DNA of 64,000 nt from Comamonas badia DSM 17552 (GTDB lineage: Bacteria; Pseudomonadota; Gammaproteobacteria; Burkholderiales; Burkholderiaceae_C), in assembly GCF_000484635.1 (NCBI RefSeq), contig NZ_AXVM01000004.1, positions 310,001-374,000 on the forward strand, written 5' to 3'. Shown here piece by piece: positions 45,145 through 54,165 of this stretch. Below the pieces are notes generated by a model. That model worked only from the letters and a program-made list of their open reading frames with translations, searched no databases and was not told the origin of the DNA. A program made the position numbers and the translations under genes. Positions within the stretch are counted from its first letter, which is position 1; the number at the start of each line of letters is the position of its first letter.

Positions 45145-45780
45145 ATGGAATCACTCAAGCCTTTGATCGCGCTGCTGGCCATCGTCAACCCGCTGGCGAT
45201 CGTCCCTTTTTTCATCCACTACACCGAGGGCTTCAACAGCGCGCAGCGCAAGCGCACGGTGCAGGTGGCGGCGTTCACCGCGTTCTGCGTGATCGCCGCC
45301 TGCGCGCTGATCGGCCTGCAAGTCCTGGCGTTCTTCAACATCTCGCTGGCGAGCTTTCAGGTGGGCGGCGGCATGCTGTTGCTGATCAGCGCGCTGAACA
45401 TGCTCAACGCCCACCCCGCCGAGGCCAAGCCGCACACGCAGGAACTGGAAGACGCCGCCGACAAGGCCGCGCAGGGCGACAGCATCGCGGTGGTGCCGCT
45501 CACCATCCCGCTGCTGACCGGCCCGGCCGCGATGTCCACCGTGGTGATCTACGCTGACCGTGCCAGCAACTTCTGGCAGCACCTGGCGCTGGTGGGCTAC
45601 GGCGTGGTGGTGGCGGGCGCGACGGCGCTGTGCTTCTCGCTCGCCGACCCGATTTCTCGCATCCTCGGACGCACCGGCATCAACGTGATGACGCGGCTCA
45701 TGGGCCTGATCCTTGCGGCGCTCGCCGTGGAGGTGATGGCCAACGGGCTGGTGGGGTTGTTTCCGGCGCTGCGCGGGTAA
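45145..45780 (+). CDS. MarC-family integral membrane protein
   Basis: A 211-residue protein with six hydrophobic segments; LIALLAIVNPLAIVPFFIHY at the start, FQVGGGMLLLISALNML and IAVVPLTIPLLTGPAAMSTV are MarC landmarks. The family was once linked to antibiotic resistance but its function is not established. ATG 45145 with GAGG eight bases upstream; GTG 45142 is adjacent. Confidence 0.88.
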   Translation: MESLKPLIALLAIVNPLAIVPFFIHYTEGFNSAQRKRTVQVAAFTAFCVIAACALIGLQVLAFFNISLASFQVGGGMLLLISALNMLNAHPAEAKPHTQELEDAADKAAQGDSIAVVPLTIPLLTGPAAMSTVVIYADRASNFWQHLALVGYGVVVAGATALCFSLADPISRILGRTGINVMTRLMGLILAALAVEVMANGLVGLFPALRG

Positions 45781-45788
45781 GCCAGGCG

Positions 45789-46457
45789 TCAGGGCTGTTC
45801 CAGCCACTGCGCCACTTCATCCGCCAATTGCCCGGCCGCTTCGGCCAGCGCCTTGGCACCGCCGGCGGCGTCCGGTGTCGCTGCCGGGCGCTGCACGACA
45901 AAGAGCCTCTGGGACAGCAAGCGCTCACCGCCGTGCGTGCTGCGCGCCAGCGAGGCCCGCAAGCGCGCCAGCGCGTGGCTGGTCTGCGGCGCATCGAACA
46001 CCTGGCTGAACTCCTCCAACTGCAGGCGCAGCACCTCGGGCCGCGCGCCATCGGCAAGGCGCACACCCACGCCACCCTCGGTCAGCACCGCCCGCCTCTG
46101 GCCCAGACGCTCGCGCAGCGCCTGCGTCAAAAGCTGCGCCGGCGGCTGGCTCCAGCGCGCGTCGCGGTAGGGGCGCAACTGCTGCGCGTTGGCATAGGCC
46201 AGGCGGTAATTCAGCCCGCTGTCGGCGTCCGGCATGCCGGTGCTCACCACATCCGCCAGCACGATCGCGTGTGCGGCGGCCGGTGCGGCAGGGGCCGACG
46301 CCGCCTGCTGGCCGGGTCCGAAGTCATACACCTCGGCGCGCACCGGCGGCTGCGGCAGTGATGAGCAGGCCGCCATGGCGAGTGAAAAAATCAGGCAAAA
46401 ACCCGCTTTTGCGCTTGTATGGAAAGCGCCAATAGCTACTTTTTTTGAATACGCCAT
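45789..46457 (-). CDS. Outer-membrane lipoprotein of an Mla/Pqi-type transporter
   Basis: A 222-residue ABC-type transport auxiliary lipoprotein (PqiC-like). The lipobox is AMAAC near residue 31. The signal peptide (MAYSKKVAIGAFHTSAKAGF, then CLIFSLAMAAC) is coded largely by repeat copy 9 (46393-46451), an odd origin for a signal sequence: the lysines and the hydrophobic run come from the repeat's two arms. ATG 46457 has GAGGAG eight bases upstream. Last gene of the transporter operon, 11 bp after the MCE gene. Confidence 0.85.
   Translation of the reverse strand: MAYSKKVAIGAFHTSAKAGFCLIFSLAMAACSSLPQPPVRAEVYDFGPGQQAASAPAAPAAAHAIVLADVVSTGMPDADSGLNYRLAYANAQQLRPYRDARWSQPPAQLLTQALRERLGQRRAVLTEGGVGVRLADGARPEVLRLQLEEFSQVFDAPQTSHALARLRASLARSTHGGERLLSQRLFVVQRPAATPDAAGGAKALAEAAGQLADEVAQWLEQP
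46393..46451 (-). repeat. Dispersed palindrome, copy 9 (in a signal peptide)
   Basis: On the minus strand AAAAAAAGTAGCTATTGGCG, then CTTTCCATACAAGCGC and AAAAGCGGGTTTTTGCC. It is translated as the signal peptide of the lipoprotein gene, starting two codons after the ATG. Confidence 0.75.
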
Positions 46458-46468
46458 GCAAATTCTCC

Positions 46469-47446
46469 TCATCGTGCGGCGGAGGGCGCCGCAAAGCCCG
46501 GTTCGCCCGGTCCGGGGGCAACGCGCGGCGGGCCGTAGATCAGGCTCTGCGGGTTGTCGCCCACGCCCGCAGCGACACGGCCCAGGCGCCGGGCGGCCTG
46601 TGCGGTTTCATTCGCAGCGCGATCCAATTGCGGCAGGGTGCGGTCGCCAAAGCGTTCGGCGACCCCGGTGAGCGCGCGCGCGCCCTGGCCTGCCTCGTGC
46701 AGCACGCCGCTGGGCGCATTGAGCGAGCGCACCATCTGCCCCGCGTCGGCCGCGGTCTGCGCGGTATTGACCCCGGCATCGCGCAGCGCCTGCAGGGCCT
46801 GGCGCGTCTGGCCCAGCAGCGCCGGCAGCTGTGCGATGGCGGGGTCGAGGCCGCTGGTCACGCTGTGGTTCAGGCTCAGCGCCAGCCGGTCGATGTTCTG
46901 CGCCGCCGTGCCCAGGCGTGCCAGCAGGCCGGAAAACGCCTGCAGGTTGTCGTCGCTCAGCAGGTGGTTGACGCGCTCCATCGCCTCCTGCACCTTGCCC
47001 AGCAGCAGCGGCCCCTGCTCGGCCAGCTGGCTGAAGGGCGAGGACTGCATCGGGATGCGCGGCAGGCCGTCGGCGCCCGGCGGAATTTTCTCGAACGGCT
47101 TGTCCGCGTCGTTGAGCAGGATGTGCGCCAGCCCGGTCACCCCCTGGTAGCCCAGCGTGGCATAGGTGGTGGGACTGATAGGCGCGTTGCTGTCCACGTC
47201 GATGCGGATCACCACGCGGCCAGGCGTCTTGGGGTCGAAGCCGATCGCGAGCACGCGCCCCGCCGGCACGCCCTTGTAGCGCACCGCCGCCTGCGGCTGC
47301 AGGCCGCTGACGTTCTCGGTGGTGGTGAGCTCGTAGCTCGTGTGCGGTATTTCGTCGCTCGATATCCAGTAGCCCAGCACCACCAGCAGCGCCCCGATGA
47401 GGACGATGAAGAGGCCCGCGGCGAGGGCATGTGCCTTGTTTTCCAT
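46469..47446 (-). CDS. MCE/MlaD-domain substrate-binding protein
   Basis: A 325-residue periplasmic protein anchored by one N-terminal helix (HALAAGLFIVLIGALLVVLG), followed by the MCE domain (VSGLQPQAAVRYKGVPAGRV, ATLGYQGVTGLAHILL) and a long helical tail (about 150-300) that probably forms the lipid tunnel. Component of a phospholipid transport system between the membranes. Its start shares one base with the ATPase stop (TGATG). Confidence 0.92.
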   Translation of the reverse strand: MENKAHALAAGLFIVLIGALLVVLGYWISSDEIPHTSYELTTTENVSGLQPQAAVRYKGVPAGRVLAIGFDPKTPGRVVIRIDVDSNAPISPTTYATLGYQGVTGLAHILLNDADKPFEKIPPGADGLPRIPMQSSPFSQLAEQGPLLLGKVQEAMERVNHLLSDDNLQAFSGLLARLGTAAQNIDRLALSLNHSVTSGLDPAIAQLPALLGQTRQALQALRDAGVNTAQTAADAGQMVRSLNAPSGVLHEAGQGARALTGVAERFGDRTLPQLDRAANETAQAARRLGRVAAGVGDNPQSLIYGPPRVAPGPGEPGFAAPSAAR

Positions 47447-48255
47447 CAGTGCTCCTTGGCCTGTGCAAGCTGCGTCGGCGCCGGTGCCAGCGCGCGCAAA
47501 CCGCGCTGGCCGCGAAAGAAATGGTCGATGAAGGGGTGGTCAAAACGCGCGACCTCGGCGGGCGGCGCATGCACGATGACGTGCTTGTCGGCCAGCACCG
47601 CCACCTTGCTTGACAGCGCATACAGCGTATCGAGATCGTGCGTGACCATGATGACGGTGAGCCCCAGCGCGGCGTGCATTTCGCGCAGCAGATCGCAGAA
47701 CTCGTCCGAGCCATTGGGATCGAGCCCGGCCGTGGGTTCATCGAGCAGCAGCAGCGGCGGGTCCATCACCAGCGCCCGCGCCAGCGCCACGCGCTTGATC
47801 ATGCCGCCTGAAAGGTCGGCCGGCATGCGCAGCGCGTGCTCGGGCTTGAGACCCACCATGCGCAGCTTGACCATCGCGATCTCATGCGCCAGATCGCGCG
47901 GCACAGTGTGCAATTCGTAGAGCGCGAAAGCGATGTTGTCGAGCACATTGAACGCGGTGAACAGCGCGCCATGCTGGAACAGCATGCCCACGCGGCTGCT
48001 GGCGCCGTCGCCGCCCAGCTCCGCCGCCGGCCGCCCCGCCACCGTGACGCTGCCGCCGCTGGGCGTGGTCAGCCCCAGGATGTGGCGCAGCAGCACCGTC
48101 TTGCCCGTGCCCGAGCCGCCGACGAGCGAGAGCAGCTCGCCGCGTGCCACCGTCAGGTTCAGGTGCTCGTGCACGCTGAAGGCCTGCGCGCCCTTGCCGA
48201 AGACGGTCGCCAGGTCCCGGATCTCGACGAGGGCGGGTGCGGCATCGCCAGTCAC
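47446..48255 (-). CDS. ABC transporter ATPase, MlaF type
   Basis: A 269-residue ATPase: Walker A GGSGTGKT, Q-loop MLFQHGALF, signature LSGGMIKRVALARAL, Walker B LLLLDEPTAGLDP, switch His VTHDLD. The form LSGGM is usual for the Mla group. GTG 48255 overlaps the permease stop by four bases. Energises lipid transport by the permease and MCE protein. Confidence 0.93.
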   Translation of the reverse strand: MTGDAAPALVEIRDLATVFGKGAQAFSVHEHLNLTVARGELLSLVGGSGTGKTVLLRHILGLTTPSGGSVTVAGRPAAELGGDGASSRVGMLFQHGALFTAFNVLDNIAFALYELHTVPRDLAHEIAMVKLRMVGLKPEHALRMPADLSGGMIKRVALARALVMDPPLLLLDEPTAGLDPNGSDEFCDLLREMHAALGLTVIMVTHDLDTLYALSSKVAVLADKHVIVHAPPAEVARFDHPFIDHFFRGQRGLRALAPAPTQLAQAKEH

Positions 48256-49373
48256 TGGAACCCCACGTTCTTGAACAGGATGGCGAACAGCGCATCCACC
48301 AGGATCACCACGGTGATGGCGCTGACCACCGAAGCCGTCGTGCCCTCGCCCAGGCTCTGCGTATTGGGCTGCACCCGCATGCCCCAGACGCAGCCGATCA
48401 GCGCGATCAACACACCGAACACGATGGATTTGGCGGTGGCCAGCACCAGCGTCATCCCCTGTACCGCCATGGGCAGCGACTGGTAGAAGAACCCCGGCGT
48501 GATGTGCAGCACGATGTCCGATGCCAGAACGCCGCCCGCCAGCGCTGCCGCCGTCGTCCAGGCCGAGACCAGCGGCATGGCGATGCCCAGTGCGACGGCG
48601 CGCGGCAGCACCAATCGGTAACTGTGCGAAATGCCCATGACGCGCATGGCATCGAGCTCCTCGGTCACGCGCATCACGCCGATCTGCGCGGTGATGGCCG
48701 AGCCCGAGCGCCCGGCCACCAGAATGGCCGCCAGCATCGGCCCGAGCTCGCGGATCAGCGAGATGCCAAGGATGTTGACGATGAAGGCCTCGGCGCCAAA
48801 GCGCTGCAGCTGCAGGCTCATGAGGTAGGCCAGCACGACGCCGATCAGAAAACCCACGAGCGCGGTGATCGGCAGGGCGGTGGCGCCCATCTGGTACAGA
48901 TGCCCCGAAATATCGCGCCACGGCGCCCGCCCGGGGGCACGCAGCAGCCGCCCCAGGTCCAGCAGCAGCTGGCCCATGACCTCGACCAGCTGGCGCACGA
49001 ACTGCAGCGCGCCCAGCACCATCTCGCCCAGATGTTCCAGCGCCTCCGTGCGGCGTGGCTTGCGCAGCTGCGCCCCGGGTGGGGTGAGCTGCGCGACATG
49101 TTCGAGCATCTGCCGCTGCGCCTCGCCGGCCCGCAGCTCGCGCGGCCATTGCCGGCCCCAGTGGTGCCAGAGCAGCTGCGCGCCCACGTGATCGAGCCGC
49201 CCCAGCCCCTGCACGTCCCAGGCCTGCCGCACATCGGTGCCGCGCAGCGCTGCCGTTAGGGCGCGCCAGGTCGGCCGATCGGCCAACGCGGCCGCCACCC
49301 AATCGCCGCGCAGCCGCACGCACGGCGCGCCGCCCTGCTCCAGAGTCAGCGTGGGAGGGGAAAACATCGGCAT
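48252..49373 (-). CDS. STAS-MlaE permease
   Basis: A 373-residue permease. Residues about 8-110 resemble a STAS-like domain fused in front (the role MlaB plays as a separate protein), and the MlaE part begins near QMGATALPITALVGFLIGVV, with the family segment ELGPMLAAILVAGRSGSAIT and the conserved EELDAMRVMG. ATG 49373 or 49367 may be used; neither has a strong ribosome site. First gene of the operon permease-ATPase-MCE-lipoprotein. Confidence 0.9.
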   Translation of the reverse strand: MPMFSPPTLTLEQGGAPCVRLRGDWVAAALADRPTWRALTAALRGTDVRQAWDVQGLGRLDHVGAQLLWHHWGRQWPRELRAGEAQRQMLEHVAQLTPPGAQLRKPRRTEALEHLGEMVLGALQFVRQLVEVMGQLLLDLGRLLRAPGRAPWRDISGHLYQMGATALPITALVGFLIGVVLAYLMSLQLQRFGAEAFIVNILGISLIRELGPMLAAILVAGRSGSAITAQIGVMRVTEELDAMRVMGISHSYRLVLPRAVALGIAMPLVSAWTTAAALAGGVLASDIVLHITPGFFYQSLPMAVQGMTLVLATAKSIVFGVLIALIGCVWGMRVQPNTQSLGEGTTASVVSAITVVILVDALFAILFKNVGFQ

Positions 49374-49545
49374 GGGTGCGAGTGTCACACAAGCGCGGCG
49401 GCGCAACGGCGCGGCTCTGCGCAAACAGGTGGATCGCGCATATGGTACAAGCGCAGGCAACTATGAATTCAATAGTGTCATGGTTTTTTGCCGGACCCGC
49501 CGCGCGCGACGCACAATCGCCGGGTATCCGCAAAGGCTCCGCCCC

Positions 49546-51213
49546 ATGAGCGACACCACGTTTGACACCATCATCATCGGCGCCGGCACGGCCGGTTCGC
49601 TGCTCGCCAACCGCCTGAGCCAGGATCGCAACCGGCGCGTGCTGCTGCTCGAAGCCGGACCGCGCGACAACTACCACTGGATCCACATCCCCGTCGGCTA
49701 TCTGTACTGCATCGGCAATCCGCGCACCGACTGGCTCTACCAGACCGAGCCCGACCAAGGTCTGAACGGGCGCACGCTGCGCTACCCGCGCGGGCGCACG
49801 CTGGGCGGATGTTCGAGCATCAACGGCATGCTCTACCTGCGCGGACAGCAGCAGGACTACGAGCACTGGGCCGAAGTGACCGGTGAAGACGCATGGCGCT
49901 GGGGCAATGTGCTGGAAACCTTCAAGCGCCACGAAGACCACTGGCGGCTGGACCGCCCCGACGGCGTGGATGCGCACTTCAGGCAGCTGCACGGCAATTT
50001 TTCCACCGGCAGCAGCGGCGAGTGGCGTGTGGAAAAGCAGCGCCTGCGCTGGGAAATCCTCGATGCCTTCGCCGCCGCCGCCGTGCAGGCCGGCATACCC
50101 GCCACGCCGGACTTCAACACCGGCGACAACGAAGGCGTGGGCTACTTCGAAGTGAACCAGCGCCGCGGCTGGCGCTGGAACACCGCCAAGGCCTTTCTGC
50201 GGCCGACCTGCGAAAACCGCCCCAACTGCACGATCTGGACCGGCGCGCAGGCGATGAGGCTCATCACCAGCACCACGCCCAGCGGCAAGAAGCGCTGCAG
50301 CGCGGTGGAAGTGCTCAAGGGCGGCGAGAAAATCACCGTGCATGCGGTGCGCGAGGTGATCCTGAGCGCCGGCGCGGTGAATTCCCCGCAGCTGCTGCAG
50401 CTCTCGGGCATAGGCCCGGTCGATCTGCTGCGGCAGCACGGCATCCCTGTCGTGCATGCGCTGCCCGGCGTCGGCGCCAATCTGCAGGACCATCTGCAGA
50501 TCCGCGCGGTGTTCAAGGTGCAGGGCGTGCAGACGCTCAATACCCTGGCCAACGACCCGTTCGGCAAAGCATGGATCGGCCTGCAGTACCTGATGAACCG
50601 CAGCGGGCCGATGAGCATGGCGCCCTCCCAGTTGGGCGCGTTCACGCGCTCCGACCCGGACCGAGAGCGGGCCAACCTGGAGTTCCACGTGCAGCCGCTC
50701 TCGCTCGACGCCTTCGGCGAACCGCTGCATGACTTCCCGGCCTTCACCGCCAGCGTCTGCAACCTGCAGCCCACGAGCCGGGGCACGGTGCGCATCAGAA
50801 GCGCGAATTTCAAGGATGCACCAGCGATCGCACCCAACTACCTCTCCACCGAGGAAGACCGGCGCATCGCCGCGAGCAGCCTGCGCGTCACGCGGCACAT
50901 CGCCGCCCAGCCGGCGCTGGCGCGCTACCGCCCGCAGGAGTACAAGCCCGGCGTGCAGTTCCAGAGCGACACAGAGCTCGCGCGCCTGGCGGGCGACATC
51001 GCCACCACCATCTTTCACCCCGTGGGCACGACGCGCATGGGCCGCGCCGCGGACCCGATGGCGGTACTCGACCCGCACCTGCGGGTGCACGGCATGGACG
51101 GACTGCGCGTGGTGGACGCCGGTGCCATGCCCACCATCACCAGCGGCAACACCAACAGTCCGACCCTGATGATGGCCGAGATGGCGGCCGGCTGGATCAA
51201 TGCAGGCCAATGA
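49546..51213 (+). CDS. GMC-family FAD oxidoreductase
   Basis: A 555-residue flavoenzyme of the glucose-methanol-choline family. FAD motif DTIIIGAGTAGSLLANRLS near the start, GMC signature 1 YPRGRTLGGCSSINGMLYLR, signature 2 GAVNSPQLLQLSGIGP, and the late catalytic His region FHPVGTTRMG with the final NTNSPTLMMAEMAA. Likely oxidises an alcohol (choline-dehydrogenase-like); substrate unknown. ATG 49546 gives the correct N-terminus MSDTTFDTI. Confidence 0.92.
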   Translation: MSDTTFDTIIIGAGTAGSLLANRLSQDRNRRVLLLEAGPRDNYHWIHIPVGYLYCIGNPRTDWLYQTEPDQGLNGRTLRYPRGRTLGGCSSINGMLYLRGQQQDYEHWAEVTGEDAWRWGNVLETFKRHEDHWRLDRPDGVDAHFRQLHGNFSTGSSGEWRVEKQRLRWEILDAFAAAAVQAGIPATPDFNTGDNEGVGYFEVNQRRGWRWNTAKAFLRPTCENRPNCTIWTGAQAMRLITSTTPSGKKRCSAVEVLKGGEKITVHAVREVILSAGAVNSPQLLQLSGIGPVDLLRQHGIPVVHALPGVGANLQDHLQIRAVFKVQGVQTLNTLANDPFGKAWIGLQYLMNRSGPMSMAPSQLGAFTRSDPDRERANLEFHVQPLSLDAFGEPLHDFPAFTASVCNLQPTSRGTVRIRSANFKDAPAIAPNYLSTEEDRRIAASSLRVTRHIAAQPALARYRPQEYKPGVQFQSDTELARLAGDIATTIFHPVGTTRMGRAADPMAVLDPHLRVHGMDGLRVVDAGAMPTITSGNTNSPTLMMAEMAAGWINAGQ

Positions 51214-51370
51214 CGGCTATTCGGGAAAATACCGATGCGCGCTATCGCATAAGTGACTAAAGTCACGACACTCAAGGCGCTCCCCCAGGTGCGCACCGAG
51301 GGCCGGGGAGACACGCCAGCCAAACAATACGCAATGCCAGGCGCCCGACAAGAGGCGCCAAATTTTTGAG

Positions 51371-51399
51371 AAGCACCTGCCAGTCAGGTGCTTTTTTTT
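51371..51399 (+). terminator. Intrinsic terminator
   Basis: Nine-bp stem AAGCACCTG (51371-51379) / CAGGTGCTT (51385-51393), five-base loop, eight T. It stands 158 bp after the GMC gene. The intervening stretch also holds a palindrome GTGACTAAAGTCAC (51253-51266), so a long 3' UTR or a small RNA ending here is possible. Confidence 0.93.
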
Positions 51400-51437
51400 C
51401 GCCCCCATTGCGATCGCCCGCTGCGACAATCGCGGCG

Positions 51438-52196
51438 ATGGACTCCATCCTCGTCGCCCTGGCCTCGCTGCTGGCCGGCTTTGTCGATTCCGTCGTTGGC
51501 GGCGGCGGGCTGATCCTGCTGCCGGCACTGTTCGCCACCTACCCTGCCGCCATCCCCGGGGATCTGCTCGGCACCAACAAGAGTGCCGCCATCTGGGGCA
51601 CCGGCGTCGCCACCGCCCAATACGCGCGGCGGGTGCAGATCCGCTGGCAGGCCATGCTGCCAGCGGCCGCCACCTGTTTCGTCGCGGCATTCCTCGGCGC
51701 CTGGGTCGTCACGCTGGTCTCGGCCGAGGTGCTGCGCAAGCTCCTGCCCATCATCCTCATCGGGCTGCTGGTCTACACACTGGCGCGCAAGGAGTTGGGG
51801 CGGGTGCATGCACCATTGCTCAGCCAGGCCCATGAACGCCTGGTGGCCTGCGCGATCGCCGCGGTGATCGGGTTTTACGACGGCTTCTTCGGCCCCGGCA
51901 CCGGCAGCTTCTTCATCTTCCTGTTCGTGCGCTTCCTGGGCTACGACTTTCTCAACGCCTCGGTTTCGGCCAAGCTGCTGAACCTCGCCACCAACGCCTC
52001 GTCACTGATTCTGTTCGCCGCCAAGGGCCATGTCTGGTGGCACCTGACGCTGTGGCTCGCCGCCGCCAATGTGCTCGGCAGCGTGCTGGGGGCGCACATG
52101 GCCCTGCGCCATGGCGCGGGCTTCGTGCGCACGCTCTTCATCGCGGTCGTCAGCCTGCTGATCCTGAAGACAGGCTACGACGCCTTCCTGCGCTGA
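51438..52196 (+). CDS. TauE/SafE-family (TSUP) membrane exporter
   Basis: A 252-residue protein with about eight membrane segments: LLAGFVDSVVGGGGLILLPA, LLGTNKSAAIWGT and IGFYDGFFGPGTGSFFIFLF are the two conserved repeats of the family. Members move sulfite, sulfonates or other anions out of the cell; specificity unknown. ATG 51438 lies about 40 bp after the terminator. Convergent with mrdA. Confidence 0.9.
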   Translation: MDSILVALASLLAGFVDSVVGGGGLILLPALFATYPAAIPGDLLGTNKSAAIWGTGVATAQYARRVQIRWQAMLPAAATCFVAAFLGAWVVTLVSAEVLRKLLPIILIGLLVYTLARKELGRVHAPLLSQAHERLVACAIAAVIGFYDGFFGPGTGSFFIFLFVRFLGYDFLNASVSAKLLNLATNASSLILFAAKGHVWWHLTLWLAAANVLGSVLGAHMALRHGAGFVRTLFIAVVSLLILKTGYDAFLR

Positions 52197-52229
52197 CCCA
52201 GTGAGCCGGCAGTCGGCCGCCTCACTGGG
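52197..52229. terminator. Hairpin between convergent tauE-like and mrdA genes
   Basis: CCCAGTGAG (52197-52205) pairs with CTCACTGGG (52221-52229) across a 15-base loop that itself contains GCCG/CGGC. It overlaps the mrdA stop. No T-run on either side, so termination may need Rho. Confidence 0.5.
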
Positions 52230-54165
52230 CCGCAGGCAGCGCCACCTCGTCCGCCCGCCTGGGTGTGCCGAGCGGCACGCTCGCCTGCCCGCGCGCCACG
52301 GCGGCGATGTCTTCCTCGCTCGGGTACTGGCCCGCCAGCCAGTAGTCGAACACCCGCCGCACGATGGGCGCGGCAGCCGCGGCGCCAAAACCGGCGTTCT
52401 CCACGATCAGCGCGACTGCGATCCGCGGGTGCTCCAGCGGCGCGAAGGCGGCAAACAGCGAATGGTCGCGCTGGTGCTCCTCCAGCAGCTTGGCGTTGTA
52501 CTTGACGTTCTGCCCCAGGCTCATCGCCTGCGCCGTACCGGTCTTGCCGGCCGAGGTGTAGGGCGCACCGGCAAACACGCGCCGGCCGGTACCCGCTTCA
52601 TTCACCGCGGCCAAAGCATTGCGCACGATGGCAAGGTTCTTTTCCTTGAAATGCAAGTTCTCGCCGGGCGGCTCCTCCAGCGGCCTGACGGTGCCTGTGA
52701 TCTGGTCCTTCACCGCCTTGGCCACGTGCGGGCGGTAGCGCGTGCCATCGTTGGCCAGCACGCTCTCGGCGACGGCCAGCTGCAGCATGGTGAAGCTGTT
52801 GTAGCCCTGGCCTATGCCGAGCGACACCGTCTCGCCCGGAAACCACTTCTTCATGTCGGCGCGCTTGTAGGCGTTTCTTTTCCACTCGGTGCTGGGCAGG
52901 ATGCCGCGCACCTCGCCGCCCAGATCGATGCCGGTGCGCTGGCCAAACCCGAGAGGCGCCATGAAGTCGTGGATGGCGTTGACGCCCATGTCCACCGCCA
53001 GCGAATAGAAATAGGTGTTGCTGGAAAACTGGATGGCGCGCGTCATGTCCACGCCGCCCAGGCCGCCTTCGTGGCTGCGGAAGGTGCGCCCACCGAAGTT
53101 GTAGAAGCCCGGGTCGTTGATCACCAGCTTCGGGTCGCGCTTGCCCAGCTGCAGCGCGGCCAGCGCCATGAAGGGCTTGTAGGTGGAGCCCGGCGGATAG
53201 GTGCCGCGCAGCGCGCGGTTCAGCAGCGGCTTGTTGATCGATTCATTGAGCTGCTGCCAGTTTTCCTGGTCGATGCCGTCGACGAACAGGTTGGGGTCGA
53301 ACGTGGGCTTGGAGACCAGCGCCAGCACCTCGCCGTTGCGGGGGTCGATCGCCACGAGCGCCCCGCGCCGCTCGCCGTACAGGTCTTCAATGAGCTTCTG
53401 CAGCTTGATGTCGATCGACAGGATCACCGTGTCGCCCGGGGTCGCCGGATGGTTCTCCAGCCGCCGCACCGCATAGCCGCCGGCCGAGGTCTCCAGCAGC
53501 TCGAACCCCGTCTGTCCGTGCAGCTGCGCTTCATAACTCTGTTCCACGCCGAGCTTGCCGATGTAATCGGTGCCGCGGTAATTGGCGGCATCGTCGGAGT
53601 CCTCGATGCGTTCCTTTTCTCGCTGGTTGATGCGGCCGATGTAGCCGATCACATGGCTGCCGGCCTCGCCCAGCGGGTAGGAGCGAAACAGCCGCGCCTT
53701 CACCTCGACCCCCGGGAAGCGCCAGCGCTGCGCCGCGAAGCGCGCCACCTCTTCGTCCGTGAGGCGCGTGCGCACCGGCAACGAGTCGAAGCGGCGCGAC
53801 TCGTCCATCAGCCGCTTGAAGCGGCGCTTGTCGCGCGGCTGAATATCGACGATCGCCGAGAGCGCTTCTATCGTCGCATCGACATCGATGGCGCGCGAAG
53901 GCGTGATCTCCAGCGTATAGGCGGAATAGTTGGTGGCCAGCACCACGCCGTTGCGGTCCAGGATCTGCCCGCGCATCGGCACGATGGGCACCACCGCGGT
54001 GCGGTTGCTTTCGGCCTGTTCGGCCAGGTCTTCATAGCGCACCACCTGCAGCACATACAACCGCCAGGCGATGAGGGCAAACGCCAGCAGCACCAGGGCG
54101 CCCACCACCCATACCCGCAGGCGAAAGCGCCCGGCGTCCTGCTCGGCATCGCGCAGTTCTGTCAT
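52222..54165 (-). CDS. mrdA: Penicillin-binding protein 2 (elongasome transpeptidase)
   Basis: A 647-residue transpeptidase that cross-links peptidoglycan during rod elongation. Membrane anchor about 15-38, dimerisation domain (MRGQILDRNGVVLATN), then active-site SxxK PGSTYKPF, the SSN motif IQFSSNTYFY and KTGTAQAM. Start ATG 54165 shares one base with the mreD stop. In many relatives rodA follows directly; here mrdA ends against a convergent TSUP gene and rodA is not in the window. Confidence 0.95.
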   Translation of the reverse strand: MTELRDAEQDAGRFRLRVWVVGALVLLAFALIAWRLYVLQVVRYEDLAEQAESNRTAVVPIVPMRGQILDRNGVVLATNYSAYTLEITPSRAIDVDATIEALSAIVDIQPRDKRRFKRLMDESRRFDSLPVRTRLTDEEVARFAAQRWRFPGVEVKARLFRSYPLGEAGSHVIGYIGRINQREKERIEDSDDAANYRGTDYIGKLGVEQSYEAQLHGQTGFELLETSAGGYAVRRLENHPATPGDTVILSIDIKLQKLIEDLYGERRGALVAIDPRNGEVLALVSKPTFDPNLFVDGIDQENWQQLNESINKPLLNRALRGTYPPGSTYKPFMALAALQLGKRDPKLVINDPGFYNFGGRTFRSHEGGLGGVDMTRAIQFSSNTYFYSLAVDMGVNAIHDFMAPLGFGQRTGIDLGGEVRGILPSTEWKRNAYKRADMKKWFPGETVSLGIGQGYNSFTMLQLAVAESVLANDGTRYRPHVAKAVKDQITGTVRPLEEPPGENLHFKEKNLAIVRNALAAVNEAGTGRRVFAGAPYTSAGKTGTAQAMSLGQNVKYNAKLLEEHQRDHSLFAAFAPLEHPRIAVALIVENAGFGAAAAAPIVRRVFDYWLAGQYPSEEDIAAVARGQASVPLGTPRRADEVALPAAQ

